Below are positions 1-9,800 of a stretch of DNA of 64,000 nt, one piece after another (position 1 is the first letter of the stretch; each line of letters starts with the position of its first letter). The notes beneath the pieces were generated by a model. The model was given only the letters and a program-made list of their open reading frames with translations, did not search any database and was not told the origin of the DNA. The position numbers were made by a program, and so were the translations under genes. The stretch lies in NCBI GenBank assembly GCA_905234265.1, contig CAJOHJ010000002.1:62001-126000 (forward strand). Direction: 5' to 3'. The stretch is from an uncultured Prevotella sp. GTDB taxonomy: Bacteria; Bacteroidota; Bacteroidia; Bacteroidales; Bacteroidaceae.

Positions 1-2127
1 AAGTGGGTGTGCTGGATCAAGTCGATGGACACCGACGGCTTCTTCGTCGTTCTGCAGGCCGACAAGTTTGAAGGTCCCTATCAGCTGGTGCGACAGTTCA
101 AGCCCGAAGGCTTTGGCGTGGGCGACTTCGACATGTACGTTGACCCCGAGACTGGCAAAGGCTACGTGTGGTTCGAGCGCCCTCATTGGGAACTGATATG
201 CGCAGAACTGACCGAAGACTTTCTAAGCACCAACGGCACTTATTCGGAACACTTCATTGGCATCCGCCCTCCGTTCACCCGGGAAGCTCCAACACATTTC
301 GTACACAAGGGTCGCCACTACATGTTCACCAGTGGCACAACGGGCTACGTGCCTAACCCATCAAAGGTGTGTGTCTTCGACGACTACCATGGAGAATACG
401 CCGACTTGGGATGCCCACACATCGACGACAAATTCGAGGACTCGTTCGGGTCGCAGATTACCTGCGTCATCCGCATCCCCAATACAGGCCAGTATATTGC
501 CCTTGCCGACCGCTGGCTGCCGCACTACTGGCAGACCGACGTGCCGCAGCGCACCATGAAAAACAAAGAGAAAGCCTATCAGAACCACCAGCCTTTCGAC
601 CGCGACTTCAGAACTCCACAAGTTAAGGATAAGACACGTTTCAAGCGCAACAAGTGGGACACTACCGTCGACGCACGCTACGTATTCCTTCCCATCACTT
701 TCGATGCTCAAGGCAAGCCAGCGATTGAGTGGCACGACGAATGGCGGCTGGAAGACTACGCCATACCCACCCGCCAGCAAGTGGGACCACAGGCCATGCC
801 AGACACGATTGCTGCCATCGCGGCCCCTTTCGACATGCCACAATTACAGCGCCCGGCTTTTAAGAACAAAAAGATTGTGGTCAAAATGAATAGAAACGGC
901 CTCTCCACGCGCCACATCCAGCAAGCCATCGACAAGCTTGCCCGGCAGGGCGGCGGCACAGTTGTCATTCCTGCCGGCCGCTGGCAGTCTGGGCGCATAG
1001 AGCTGAAGTCTGGCATTGAACTGCATCTGGCCGATAGCTGCGAGTTGCACTTCAGTGGAAACATCAACGACTACCTGCCCGTAGTCTTCACTCGCGACGA
1101 AGGCATTGAAATAATGTCACTCGGAGCCTTCGTATATGCCAACGGTGCACAGAACATTGCCGTAACGGGCAGCGGACGCATCGTCGGACCAACGACCGAC
1201 TGCGAAATTTATCAGGTGAACAAAGATAAAGCTTTGAATATAGAGCTATTGGTTGCCCCCACCACATCTGTCAGCGAGCGCATATTCGACGGCAAGTCAC
1301 ACAAAGGCGAGGTATTCCTACCCAAAAGCATCGCCCCCATCAACTGCAAGAACGTACTCATAGAGGGCATAACCATCGACCAGGGCCTCTACTGGAACAT
1401 TGTTCCGCAATATTGCGACAGCGTCATTATACGCGGTGTGACAGTCAATAGCTATGGCCACGGACGCACAGACGGCATTGACATCGAGTCGAGCCGCAAC
1501 GTGCTGGTGGAATACTGCCAGCTGGACTGTCAGGACGACTGCTACACCATGAAAAGCGGCCGCAACGAGGACGGTTTGCGAGTGAACAGGCCTACGGAGA
1601 ATGTTGTGCTGCGCAACAATCTGGCACTGCGTGGTGCCGGCGGCATAGTCTGCGGCACGGAGCTGGCTGGTGGCGTGAGGAATGTATACATGCACGACTG
1701 CGTGTTCGAAGGCACCGGCCAGGCTTTCCGTTTCAAGACGCTTCGCAAGCGTGGCGGAGGCGTCAGCAACATAACGGTAGAGCGCGTCAGAGCGAGCTTG
1801 AAAGGACCTGCATTCTATTGCGACATGCTGGGCAGTGTGAAATGGGGCGGCGACTTGGCACGCCGCTACGGAGCAGAGGGCAAGACGACAGCCACGGCCG
1901 CGGAGATTGCAGCCCTGCTGACACCCTACACGCCCGACTTCCACGACATCACCATCAGCAATGTCATCGTCGAAAACTGCAGCCGCTTTGTCTCTGCCGT
2001 CGGACTGCCTGAGCGTCCACTGTGCCATGTGCTTATCAGAAATGCACAGGTAAAGGCCTGTGAGCTGGGCATAATGTGCGACGTGGAGGACTTCCGCTTC
2101 GACAACGTGAATATAGAAACAAAATAG
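1..2127 (+). CDS. GH43-like / GH28 fusion glycosidase (5' partial)
   Basis: The reading frame is open from the first base, so the true start lies upstream; the GTG at base 7 is not a credible start. The first 250 or so visible residues resemble the GH43 five-bladed propeller family (FGVGDFDMYVD, then a REAPTHF segment). From about residue 300 to the end the protein is a right-handed beta-helix of GH28 (polygalacturonase/rhamnogalacturonan hydrolase) type, with IQQAIDKLARQGGGTVVIP at its start, RTDGIDIESS near base 1470 and CQDDCYTMKSG near base 1540. The usual GHG motif reads GAGG, so the conserved His is absent. The gene is followed after 12 bp by the next CDS and begins the pectin operon. 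Fusion of side-chain and backbone hydrolases fits rhamnogalacturonan breakdown; the exact substrate is inferred. Confidence 0.82.
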   Translation, partial: KWVCWIKSMDTDGFFVVLQADKFEGPYQLVRQFKPEGFGVGDFDMYVDPETGKGYVWFERPHWELICAELTEDFLSTNGTYSEHFIGIRPPFTREAPTHFVHKGRHYMFTSGTTGYVPNPSKVCVFDDYHGEYADLGCPHIDDKFEDSFGSQITCVIRIPNTGQYIALADRWLPHYWQTDVPQRTMKNKEKAYQNHQPFDRDFRTPQVKDKTRFKRNKWDTTVDARYVFLPITFDAQGKPAIEWHDEWRLEDYAIPTRQQVGPQAMPDTIAAIAAPFDMPQLQRPAFKNKKIVVKMNRNGLSTRHIQQAIDKLARQGGGTVVIPAGRWQSGRIELKSGIELHLADSCELHFSGNINDYLPVVFTRDEGIEIMSLGAFVYANGAQNIAVTGSGRIVGPTTDCEIYQVNKDKALNIELLVAPTTSVSERIFDGKSHKGEVFLPKSIAPINCKNVLIEGITIDQGLYWNIVPQYCDSVIIRGVTVNSYGHGRTDGIDIESSRNVLVEYCQLDCQDDCYTMKSGRNEDGLRVNRPTENVVLRNNLALRGAGGIVCGTELAGGVRNVYMHDCVFEGTGQAFRFKTLRKRGGGVSNITVERVRASLKGPAFYCDMLGSVKWGGDLARRYGAEGKTTATAAEIAALLTPYTPDFHDITISNVIVENCSRFVSAVGLPERPLCHVLIRNAQVKACELGIMCDVEDFRFDNVNIETK

Positions 2128-2139
2128 ATAACTACTGAT

Positions 2140-4005
2140 ATGAAGCAAACTACTTTATTTAGCTTGGTTCTGCTGTTTATGTCTGCTTCCCTCCAAGCTC
2201 AAACAACCCTTTCTCTAAATGGCGAATGGATGATGGGCGAAGGCAGGAAGTACACAAGACAGGTAACGGTGCCAGGCATCCACACTGACCCGACACGCAT
2301 GAACGACGACACGCTGTGGTACAAGCGCACGGTCACTCTGCCCATAGGGTCGTGGAAACATGCCACACTGGAACTGAAGGGTGCGCGCTTTGCGCCGGCG
2401 GTGTTCGTTGACGGCGTGCTGGTGTCGCGAAGCGGCGGCGGCATGGCTCCCACGTTCCACCTGTTGCAAGGCAAGACGGTAAAGCCAGGCAAGACTGTAA
2501 CCATTGAGGTGGCACTTACGTCGCTTAGGGAGCTGCCGAAGACGGACGCTTCGTACATAGCCATAAGCGATCACTGGCGGTCGAACATATCCTCATCATT
2601 GTGGGACGACGTGCTGCTGCATGTGCATGGTGATGTGAGGGTGGAGAATGTGGTGCCGGCGGCCGACACGGAAAAGAAACAGCTTGACGTCAGTGTGTTC
2701 ATTGACGAGGTGGGAAGCAAGAAGAAGCATTCTGGCGGACAGGCTGTCTTCGTCATTACAGACAGCAATGGACGCATGCTATACAGCCATGAGGACGCAT
2801 GGAAGGTTGGCAGGAACACTATTCATGCAATCTCCGAACAGGTTGTCGCCAAAAACACTCCTGCCTTCGGACACATTATTAATAATATAAAGTTGACGAT
2901 GCCCGAAAAGACTGGCAGTTACACACTAAAGGCAGAACTGCTGAACGGCCCGTCGTGGGTAAGCCATCCTATAGTGTCGGCATGGGACGTACGTGTATTT
3001 CAGGCATCGGTACCTGACAGAGTGGCTTCTGCACATCTGTTTGTGCCTGACTATGAGATGGAACTCCGCGAAATGTTGATGGCACGGGGGCTGACAATAT
3101 GCCAGAACGCAGAAAAAGCAGACGCCGTCGTATTGTCAGCAGGGTCTTGGAAGCGGCTGTCGTCGAAAGACACGACAGTGAACAGGCTGATAGAGCAAGC
3201 CATCGGCCGAGGCACCAGCGTCGTCATGCTTGACGTAGGACCGCAAAGCTACGGCAAGGGTTATCCCGTAGAGGGGCAGAGTTTGAAGAGCCTGCTCAAT
3301 CCGCCGTCGGTCAGCAAGCCTCGCCTGCAAGACTATAAGCTCTTCGGCAGCATCATCTTCCACTTCAAAGAAACGGCAGAGGCCGAGACAAATCTCTTTC
3401 CCGACGTTAAGAATAACTCGTTGTGGCAGCGACTGCCCACCGACTATCGCGGCATGTGGAACGGACTGCGAGGCGACCTTGTAGTGCCCGCATGGGAAAT
3501 GGAGGTTCAAGGCGTCAACGCCGACCTCTTCATGGAGCAGTGGACAGCGCGAGGTGCCGACGAGTCTGCCATCAGGAGCGGACAACCCTACTACGCTTAC
3601 GAACTGCACGGCTACTATGACTTCTCTACGAAGGCCAACGACAGCGATGCCCAGCAACGGCTGAAGACATCGGTGATGCAGAAGATTGAGGACGCTCCCT
3701 CGCTGGCCATCTTCATCAACCCAAACATTCCCATCAAGCAGACTGACCTTGCCGCAGGCTACAGGAATGCCAATGTGGGCATGGCGCAAAGCATGATGCG
3801 CATGGCCAATGCCGGCAAGAATCTCACTAAGGTCCCCGTAATCTGCATTCAATTTGGCAACGGCAAGGGCAACCTGCTCGTCTCACAGTTGCTCACATCT
3901 GGCCGTCTGGCTAATAGCGGCAAGACCGGCAAGCCCTTTGAGCGCCGCTACGACGAGACTGCGGTGCAGATGGTGTTGAACATGATAGAACAAACACTAA
4001 AATAA
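2140..4005 (+). CDS. Secreted GH2-like jelly-roll protein, no clear catalytic barrel
   Basis: The 621-residue protein begins with a Sec signal peptide (MKQTTLFSLVLLFMSASLQA, then Q). Residues of about 22-190 look like the sugar-binding beta-sandwich of GH2 enzymes (SLNGEWMMGEG, LWYKRTVTLP, ELKGARFAPAVFVDG, SSLWDDVLLHVHG). The rest does not show the GH2 TIM-barrel motifs: no WSxGNE-like acid/base is visible, and the region around residues 330-450 (ADAVVLSAGSWKRL, GTSVVMLDVG) looks like an alpha/beta domain of unknown role. It lies 12 bp after the GH43/GH28 gene and 9 bp before the next GH2 gene, so it is cotranscribed. It may be a carbohydrate-binding or non-canonical hydrolase component; I do not assign an activity. 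Confidence 0.6.
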   Translation: MKQTTLFSLVLLFMSASLQAQTTLSLNGEWMMGEGRKYTRQVTVPGIHTDPTRMNDDTLWYKRTVTLPIGSWKHATLELKGARFAPAVFVDGVLVSRSGGGMAPTFHLLQGKTVKPGKTVTIEVALTSLRELPKTDASYIAISDHWRSNISSSLWDDVLLHVHGDVRVENVVPAADTEKKQLDVSVFIDEVGSKKKHSGGQAVFVITDSNGRMLYSHEDAWKVGRNTIHAISEQVVAKNTPAFGHIINNIKLTMPEKTGSYTLKAELLNGPSWVSHPIVSAWDVRVFQASVPDRVASAHLFVPDYEMELREMLMARGLTICQNAEKADAVVLSAGSWKRLSSKDTTVNRLIEQAIGRGTSVVMLDVGPQSYGKGYPVEGQSLKSLLNPPSVSKPRLQDYKLFGSIIFHFKETAEAETNLFPDVKNNSLWQRLPTDYRGMWNGLRGDLVVPAWEMEVQGVNADLFMEQWTARGADESAIRSGQPYYAYELHGYYDFSTKANDSDAQQRLKTSVMQKIEDAPSLAIFINPNIPIKQTDLAAGYRNANVGMAQSMMRMANAGKNLTKVPVICIQFGNGKGNLLVSQLLTSGRLANSGKTGKPFERRYDETAVQMVLNMIEQTLK

Positions 4006-4014
4006 CTATAAGAC

Positions 4015-6573
4015 ATGTACAGACTTTTCATTTCAAGCGTCCTCGCGGCATTTGTCGTCGGCGGTTGGGCGCAGAAGAAAAACAGTGTGCTGTCTCTGTC
4101 GTTCGAGCTGCGCTATGTGACGAGCGACCCGAAGGCCAACGGAGAGACAGACTTCAAGGGCGCTACAGAGTGGATGACGACCCCTCAGCGCATAGAATAC
4201 CTGACGCACTGGCAGCAGTATGCGTCGCACTTCTTCAACGATGCGTCGCTGGCTGAGCAGGTGGTGACAGACGACGAAGTGGCCTACGCCATGCAAAGGC
4301 TGAAGCCGCAGCCGCTGCCAAGCGTAAGGCAGAAGATTGTGCTGGACGAATGGCGATGGGCGGCACAGGCTACGTCTGCCACCCCTACCCTCGCGAAAGA
4401 GACTGGAAATACGACTTTTTCTTTCAGCAAGCAGACTTGGCGCTTCCGCCTGGAAATGGACATCGAAGGCTCCGGCACGGTGAAACTCACGGACGGAGCA
4501 ACTGCGGTCTGCGAATACAAGAACGACGGCCGCAAGCACTATGCCGTCTTCGAGGTGGACCTGACGAAGGAGGAACGCCGCTACAACCTGCTGCTTGACG
4601 GGAAGAAGGTTGTCGACTTCCTGCCACTGCTGACTAAGGAAGGCGGCGTAGACGGCCTCGTGGTCAGCGGCAGTGCAGCCAGCGAAAGCAGTGTGGTCGG
4701 CGGTTTTTCCGTCGACAACATCTGGGGCGTGGGCTACACTCCGACCACAGACACGAAGCGCCTGAACCAGCCAATGTATGCAAAGACTTTCATCGACGTC
4801 AGCTCAAGGAAGCCTGTTGACACTAACGGCTGGCAGCGCACCGACTACGACGACTCTGGGTGGGACACCTGCACCATGCCCAAGAACCACGGCACTGAGC
4901 GCCATGAGGGCGAGGCCCTGCTACTGCGCCGGTGGGTGGATGCCGGCGACTTCGAGAAGGCTTACTTTGAGCTGGAGTCGCTGTTCCCAAGCGGCGAGCT
5001 GTGGATTAACGGCAAGGTAGTGGAGGTGCTGCCACAGGAGACGAAGACCTTCAAGATGCGCTTCAGGGTGGACGGCCTAAAGCTATGGTCGGTAGGGAAG
5101 CCGCAGCTCTATCAGGTACGCGCGCTGCTCGTAAACAGCATCAGCGGCAAGAAGACGGAGACCTTCTCTGCCGTCGACGGCGACCTGGGACGCTCTCGCG
5201 AGATGTTCATCGACAAGCTTACCGACGACTATGTGATTACCACCGGCTTCCGCACCATCGAGCAGGACGGCGGAACGTTCCGCATCAACGGCCGGCCAGA
5301 ACTGCTGCGCGCCCCACTCTACTTCGGACAGCGCTTCCCGTTGGAGAAGGATGCCCTCGACCTGCTCTGCCCACAGTCGGCCGACATCATGAAGGAACTG
5401 CTGGCCGTAAAGAAAATGAACGGCAACGGCATGCGCATGTCGGCACACTGGAGCGACGACAATCCGCAGGACGGCACCAACGCCCCCCTCTTTACAGAGA
5501 TGGCCGACCAGCTGGGGCTGATGTTCATCTGGCAGACGGCATCGTGGATACGCCTGCGCTCACCATTAGTAGCCGACTTTGAAGGCATGGCAACCGATGT
5601 CCGCCAGCTGCGCAACGCTCCAAGCATCGTCATCTGGCAGCCCTCGAACCATCCTTCGCTGACGGACTGGAAGTCGGCCATGACCTACTGGCACAAGGTC
5701 TACGACGCCATCTACCCCAACGATACCACACGACTCATCACGCCTACGGCCGACTTCCGTCACACGCGCGTATATAATGATAATGGTACGCGCGACAACC
5801 GCCGCCGCCCTGTCAGCTACTGCGACCCTGTGTGGACTGCCAACCGCATCAGCCGCGGCTCCATGGACTATCCCACGGGCTTCGGACAGGACTGGGAGTA
5901 TCTGCGCCGCTGGCCTGTGCCGCACAAGTGGCCGGGCAATGCCGACATCGTCAGCTTCCTTAACTCCCCCGACCGTGCCTACTTCAACTTCGAGCAGGAG
6001 GAGACCATAGGGCAGATGAACTGGAGCCTCTTCAAGGGTTCTCCCGTCTACAAGTACCACAGCTACGAATGGGACTACGACGAGGGCAGCATCGGTCGCC
6101 GGCTGACCTGCGACGAGTGGCGCGAGAGCCAGGCCTGGCAGGCATTCTCTGCCTACGAGTGCATCCGCAAGATGCGCTGGCTCGACTACGACGGACTGTC
6201 GTGGTGCTGCATGTGGGGCGGTGCAAACATGGGAACATACCAAAAGCCGCTCATCGACGCTCTCGGCAACAAGAAACTTGCCTTCTACGCTCACCGCATG
6301 GGCTTCCAGCAAGTGCTGGCAGGCTCAAAGGATGTCGACATGGTCTACGGTCCTGCTGACAAGCCTGCACTCACAGTCCTCAACCTTGGCGAAGAGCAGA
6401 AGGCCGACGTCGTGGTGACCGTGCGCAATGTGAAGGGAAAGAAAGTCTACTCGCAAAAATTCACCGGCGTCACACTGCCACAAGGCCGCACCACCACCGA
6501 CCTTGGCACGCTGAAGCTGCCAAAGATGGCCGACGGCTACTACTTCTTCGAGTATCAGGCGAACTGCAAATAG
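4015..6573 (+). CDS. GH2-family glycoside hydrolase, atypical acid/base site
   Basis: This 852-residue protein starts with a short hydrophobic leader ending GGWAQ, consistent with export. A GH2-type sandwich occupies the middle (LLLRRWVDAGDFEKAYFELE, LWINGKVVEVLP) and a TIM-barrel follows from about residue 410 (FRINGRPELLRAP, GNGMRMSAHWSDDN, LGLMFIWQTASW). In place of the usual WS.GNE acid/base motif it has IVIWQPSNHPS, with Asn545-His546 where Asn-Glu is expected. Several later Glu residues (FEQEETIG, YEWDYDEGS) could be catalytic. Operon position after the jelly-roll protein supports a role in trimming pectin side chains. The family call is good; catalytic competence and substrate are open. 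Confidence 0.75.
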   Translation: MYRLFISSVLAAFVVGGWAQKKNSVLSLSFELRYVTSDPKANGETDFKGATEWMTTPQRIEYLTHWQQYASHFFNDASLAEQVVTDDEVAYAMQRLKPQPLPSVRQKIVLDEWRWAAQATSATPTLAKETGNTTFSFSKQTWRFRLEMDIEGSGTVKLTDGATAVCEYKNDGRKHYAVFEVDLTKEERRYNLLLDGKKVVDFLPLLTKEGGVDGLVVSGSAASESSVVGGFSVDNIWGVGYTPTTDTKRLNQPMYAKTFIDVSSRKPVDTNGWQRTDYDDSGWDTCTMPKNHGTERHEGEALLLRRWVDAGDFEKAYFELESLFPSGELWINGKVVEVLPQETKTFKMRFRVDGLKLWSVGKPQLYQVRALLVNSISGKKTETFSAVDGDLGRSREMFIDKLTDDYVITTGFRTIEQDGGTFRINGRPELLRAPLYFGQRFPLEKDALDLLCPQSADIMKELLAVKKMNGNGMRMSAHWSDDNPQDGTNAPLFTEMADQLGLMFIWQTASWIRLRSPLVADFEGMATDVRQLRNAPSIVIWQPSNHPSLTDWKSAMTYWHKVYDAIYPNDTTRLITPTADFRHTRVYNDNGTRDNRRRPVSYCDPVWTANRISRGSMDYPTGFGQDWEYLRRWPVPHKWPGNADIVSFLNSPDRAYFNFEQEETIGQMNWSLFKGSPVYKYHSYEWDYDEGSIGRRLTCDEWRESQAWQAFSAYECIRKMRWLDYDGLSWCCMWGGANMGTYQKPLIDALGNKKLAFYAHRMGFQQVLAGSKDVDMVYGPADKPALTVLNLGEEQKADVVVTVRNVKGKKVYSQKFTGVTLPQGRTTTDLGTLKLPKMADGYYFFEYQANCK

Positions 6574-6584
6574 CCACTCTTTGA

Positions 6585-6684
6585 GTTACGAAATTATCTC
6601 TGCGAGTTACGAAATTATCTCTGCATGTTACGAAATTATCTCTGCATGTTACGAAATTATCTCTGCATGTTATGAAATTATCTC
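6585..6684 (+). repeat. 21-bp tandem repeat array, locus A (5 copies)
   Basis: Five head-to-tail copies of a 21-bp unit whose core is GTTACGAAATTATCTCTGC begin at 6585, 6606, 6627, 6648 and 6669. The last copy has one substitution (TTATG for TTACG). The array starts 11 bp after the GH2 stop codon and ends about 90 bp before the promoter of the DUF5107 gene. The same unit recurs at four other intergenic sites in this window. Confidence 0.9.
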
Positions 6685-6773
6685 AATGAGATAAAAAATC
6701 TATTAATCGCGCACCGTAAGATTGTCTATGAAAAGCAATACTTTAGTCCATCATCGAAATTGGCGGAATGGCC

Positions 6774-6781
6774 TAACTTTG
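6774..6781 (+). promoter_or_regulatory. Bacteroidetes -7 promoter box (TAACTTTG)
   Basis: TAACTTTG matches the Bacteroidetes -7 consensus TAnnTTTG and lies 46 bp before the start of the DUF5107 gene. A separate promoter after the repeat array suggests the DUF5107-PL11 genes form their own transcription unit. Confidence 0.65.
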
Positions 6782-6827
6782 CACCCAGAAACATAAACAA
6801 TAAATAAGAACTCAAACATTTGCTACT

Positions 6828-9800
6828 ATGATTAAAGTCTGGAGAGAGAGAGTCAGCATTCCCACCTACGAAGTTGGAAAGCCGGAGAAGAACCCTATGT
6901 TCCTTGAAAAGCGTGTCTATCAAGGCTCAAGCGGCGTTGTATATCCCTACCCCGTCATTGAGTCGATAGCCAACGAGCCGACGCCGCACGAGTGGAACGT
7001 GGTGTGGCTGGAGAACGAATACATAAAGGTGATGATCATGCCCGAGCTGGGCGGCCGCATACAGATGGCATACGACAAGATAAAGCAGCGCCACTTCGTC
7101 TACTACAACCATGTCATCAAGCCGGCACTGGTGGGCCTGGTGGGACCGTGGATCAGCGGCGGCATTGAGTTCAACTGGCCGCAGCACCACCGCCCTACGA
7201 CCTACATGCCTGCCGACAGCACCTTCGAGGAGCATGAGGACGGAAGCGTCACCGTGTGGGTGAGCGAAATGGAGAAGATGTTCCACCAGAAGGGCATGGC
7301 TGGCTTCACGCTGCGCCCGGGATGTGCTTATCTGGAAATACACGGCGTGCTGTACAACCGCACCGACATGCCACAGACATTCCTCTGGTGGGCCAATCCT
7401 GCCGTAGAGGTGAACGACTACTATCAGTCGGTGTTCCCGCCCGACATCAACGCCGTCTTCGACCATGGGAAGCGCGCCGTGTCGTCGTTCCCCATTGCCA
7501 CTGGAACATATTACAAGATGGACTATTCGGCTGGCGTAGACATTTCGAACTACAAGAACATCAAGGTGCCAACCAGCTACATGGGCGTCAACTCGCGCTT
7601 CAACTTCGAGGGCGGCTACGAGAACGACACCAAGGCTGGCATGCTGCACGTTGCCTCTCACCATTTCTCGCCGGGCAAGAAGCAGTGGACGTGGGGCAAC
7701 GGCGACTTCGGACGTGCATGGGACAGGAACCTGACGGACTCCCCCTTCCGCCCGTACATCGAGCTGATGGCAGGCGTATACACTGAGAACCAGCCAGACT
7801 TCACATGGCTTATGCCGTATGAGGAGAAACAGTTCGTACAGTACTTCATGCCATACCGCGAACTGGGAGTCGTGAAGGAGGCTTCGAAGGACTTGATGAT
7901 GAACATAGAAGAGGTGAGAGACCAGAGGCCAGAGGTAAGAGAAGTGTGCTTCAAGGTCTTTGCAACGTCGAAGCAGGAGGTGCGCATCGTGCTGAAGGGC
8001 GACAACGGCGAGGAATATTATAATAAGGTGCTGACGGTTTGTCCGGAGCAGGTGCTGACGGAGACCGTCTGCGTGAAGGGCGCAAAGTTCAATGAGCTGA
8101 ACCTTTGCATCTTCAAAAATCTCTACGGCACGGAGCGCCCTGTAATGCAGTGGCACGCCGAGAGCGACGAGATACGCCCCATTCCCGACAGTGCGGAGGC
8201 CGCACTGCTGCCAGAGCAGATAAAGACCAACGAGCAGCTCTTCCTCACTGGCCTGCATCTTGAGCAGTACCGCCACGCAACATGGAGTCCTGTAGACTAT
8301 TACGAGGAAGCCCTGCGCCGCGACCCCAACGACATCCGCTGTCTGAACCAGCTGGGCCTGTGGTACATCCGCAAGGGGCGCTTTGCACGTGCCGAAGAGT
8401 ATCTGCGCAAGGCCGTCAAGCTGTCGCAGAAGCGCAATCCCAACCCTTACGACAGCGAGCCTATATATAACCTGGCTCTCTCACTCAAATACCAAGGCTT
8501 GGCCCAAATAGTAAATAGCAAATCGTCAAATAACAGTAAATTGCATGAGGCTTACGAGCTTTTCTGGAAAGCCACATGGAGCAAGGCATGGGCAGACGCT
8601 GGCTACTTCGAGGCCGCAAAGCTGAGTGTTGCCGACGGACGGCTGGACGATGCCTTGGACGAGCTGAACCGCTGCCTCGTCTTCGGCGCACACAACCAGA
8701 AGGCACTGGCGCTGAAGGCTGCCGTGCTGCGCCTGATGGGCAAGAAGGAAGAGGCCATGCAGCTCATTGCAGAAACACTGAAGCTCGACCTTTTCAACTA
8801 CGGCTGCCGCTACGAGCAGTACCTGCTGACTGGCGACAAGCAGCTGCTTGACGAAATGACTGAAATGCTGCAGGGACTGGCAAAGAACTACGACGAGGTT
8901 GCACTCGACTACTGCGCCGCCGGACTCACCGAAGAGGCTCAGGCCATCTGGCAGTTAGCCATCGGGCAGAAGGCCACTACGCCTATGACATATTACTATC
9001 TGGGAAGTATCGACAACGGTTCCGCTTCAAAGACAGAGGGGAATGATTACTTCCAAATGGCCGAGAAGGCTACGTCTGACTACTGCTTCCCCAACCGCCC
9101 GGAAGACGTCGTCGTGCTGGAGCAGGCCAAGCGCGACAATCCGGATGGTGCCCGTGCGCCTTACTATCTCGGATGCCTCTACTACGCTGCACGCCAGTAC
9201 GACCTTGCCGTCGAGAACTGGGAACTCGCAGCCCGTCTCGACCCACAGTTCCCCACCGTTTGGCGCAATCTGGCACTGGCACGCTTCAACAAGCAGGACC
9301 GTCAGCAGGAGGCTCTTGAATACATGGAAAAGGCCTTCGCTCTCGACACCACCGACAGCCGCGTGCTGATGGAACTCGACCAGCTGTACCGCCGCTTGCA
9401 GAAGCCACACCAGTTCCGGCTGGACAACCTGCAGAAATATCCACAGCTCATACAGCAGCGCGACGACCTCGTGCTTGAGGAAATCACTCTGCTCAATCAG
9501 GTTGGCCGCTACGAGGAAGCCAAGCAGAAGCTCGACGCCCACCAGTTCCATCCGTGGGAGGGAGGTGAAGGCAAAGTGCCTGGACAGTACCAGATTGCAC
9601 GCGTAGAGCTGGCAAAGCATCTGCTGAGCGAAAATGGTAATATGAACAGCGAACAAAGTGCTGCCGACCTGCAAGCAGCTATCCAGTTGCTTAGCGAATG
9701 TCTGGAGTATCCACACCATCTCGGTGAAGGAAAACTCTACGGCGCACAGGAGAATGACTTCTACTATCTGCTCGGCCTGGCCTACGACATGAAGGGCGAC

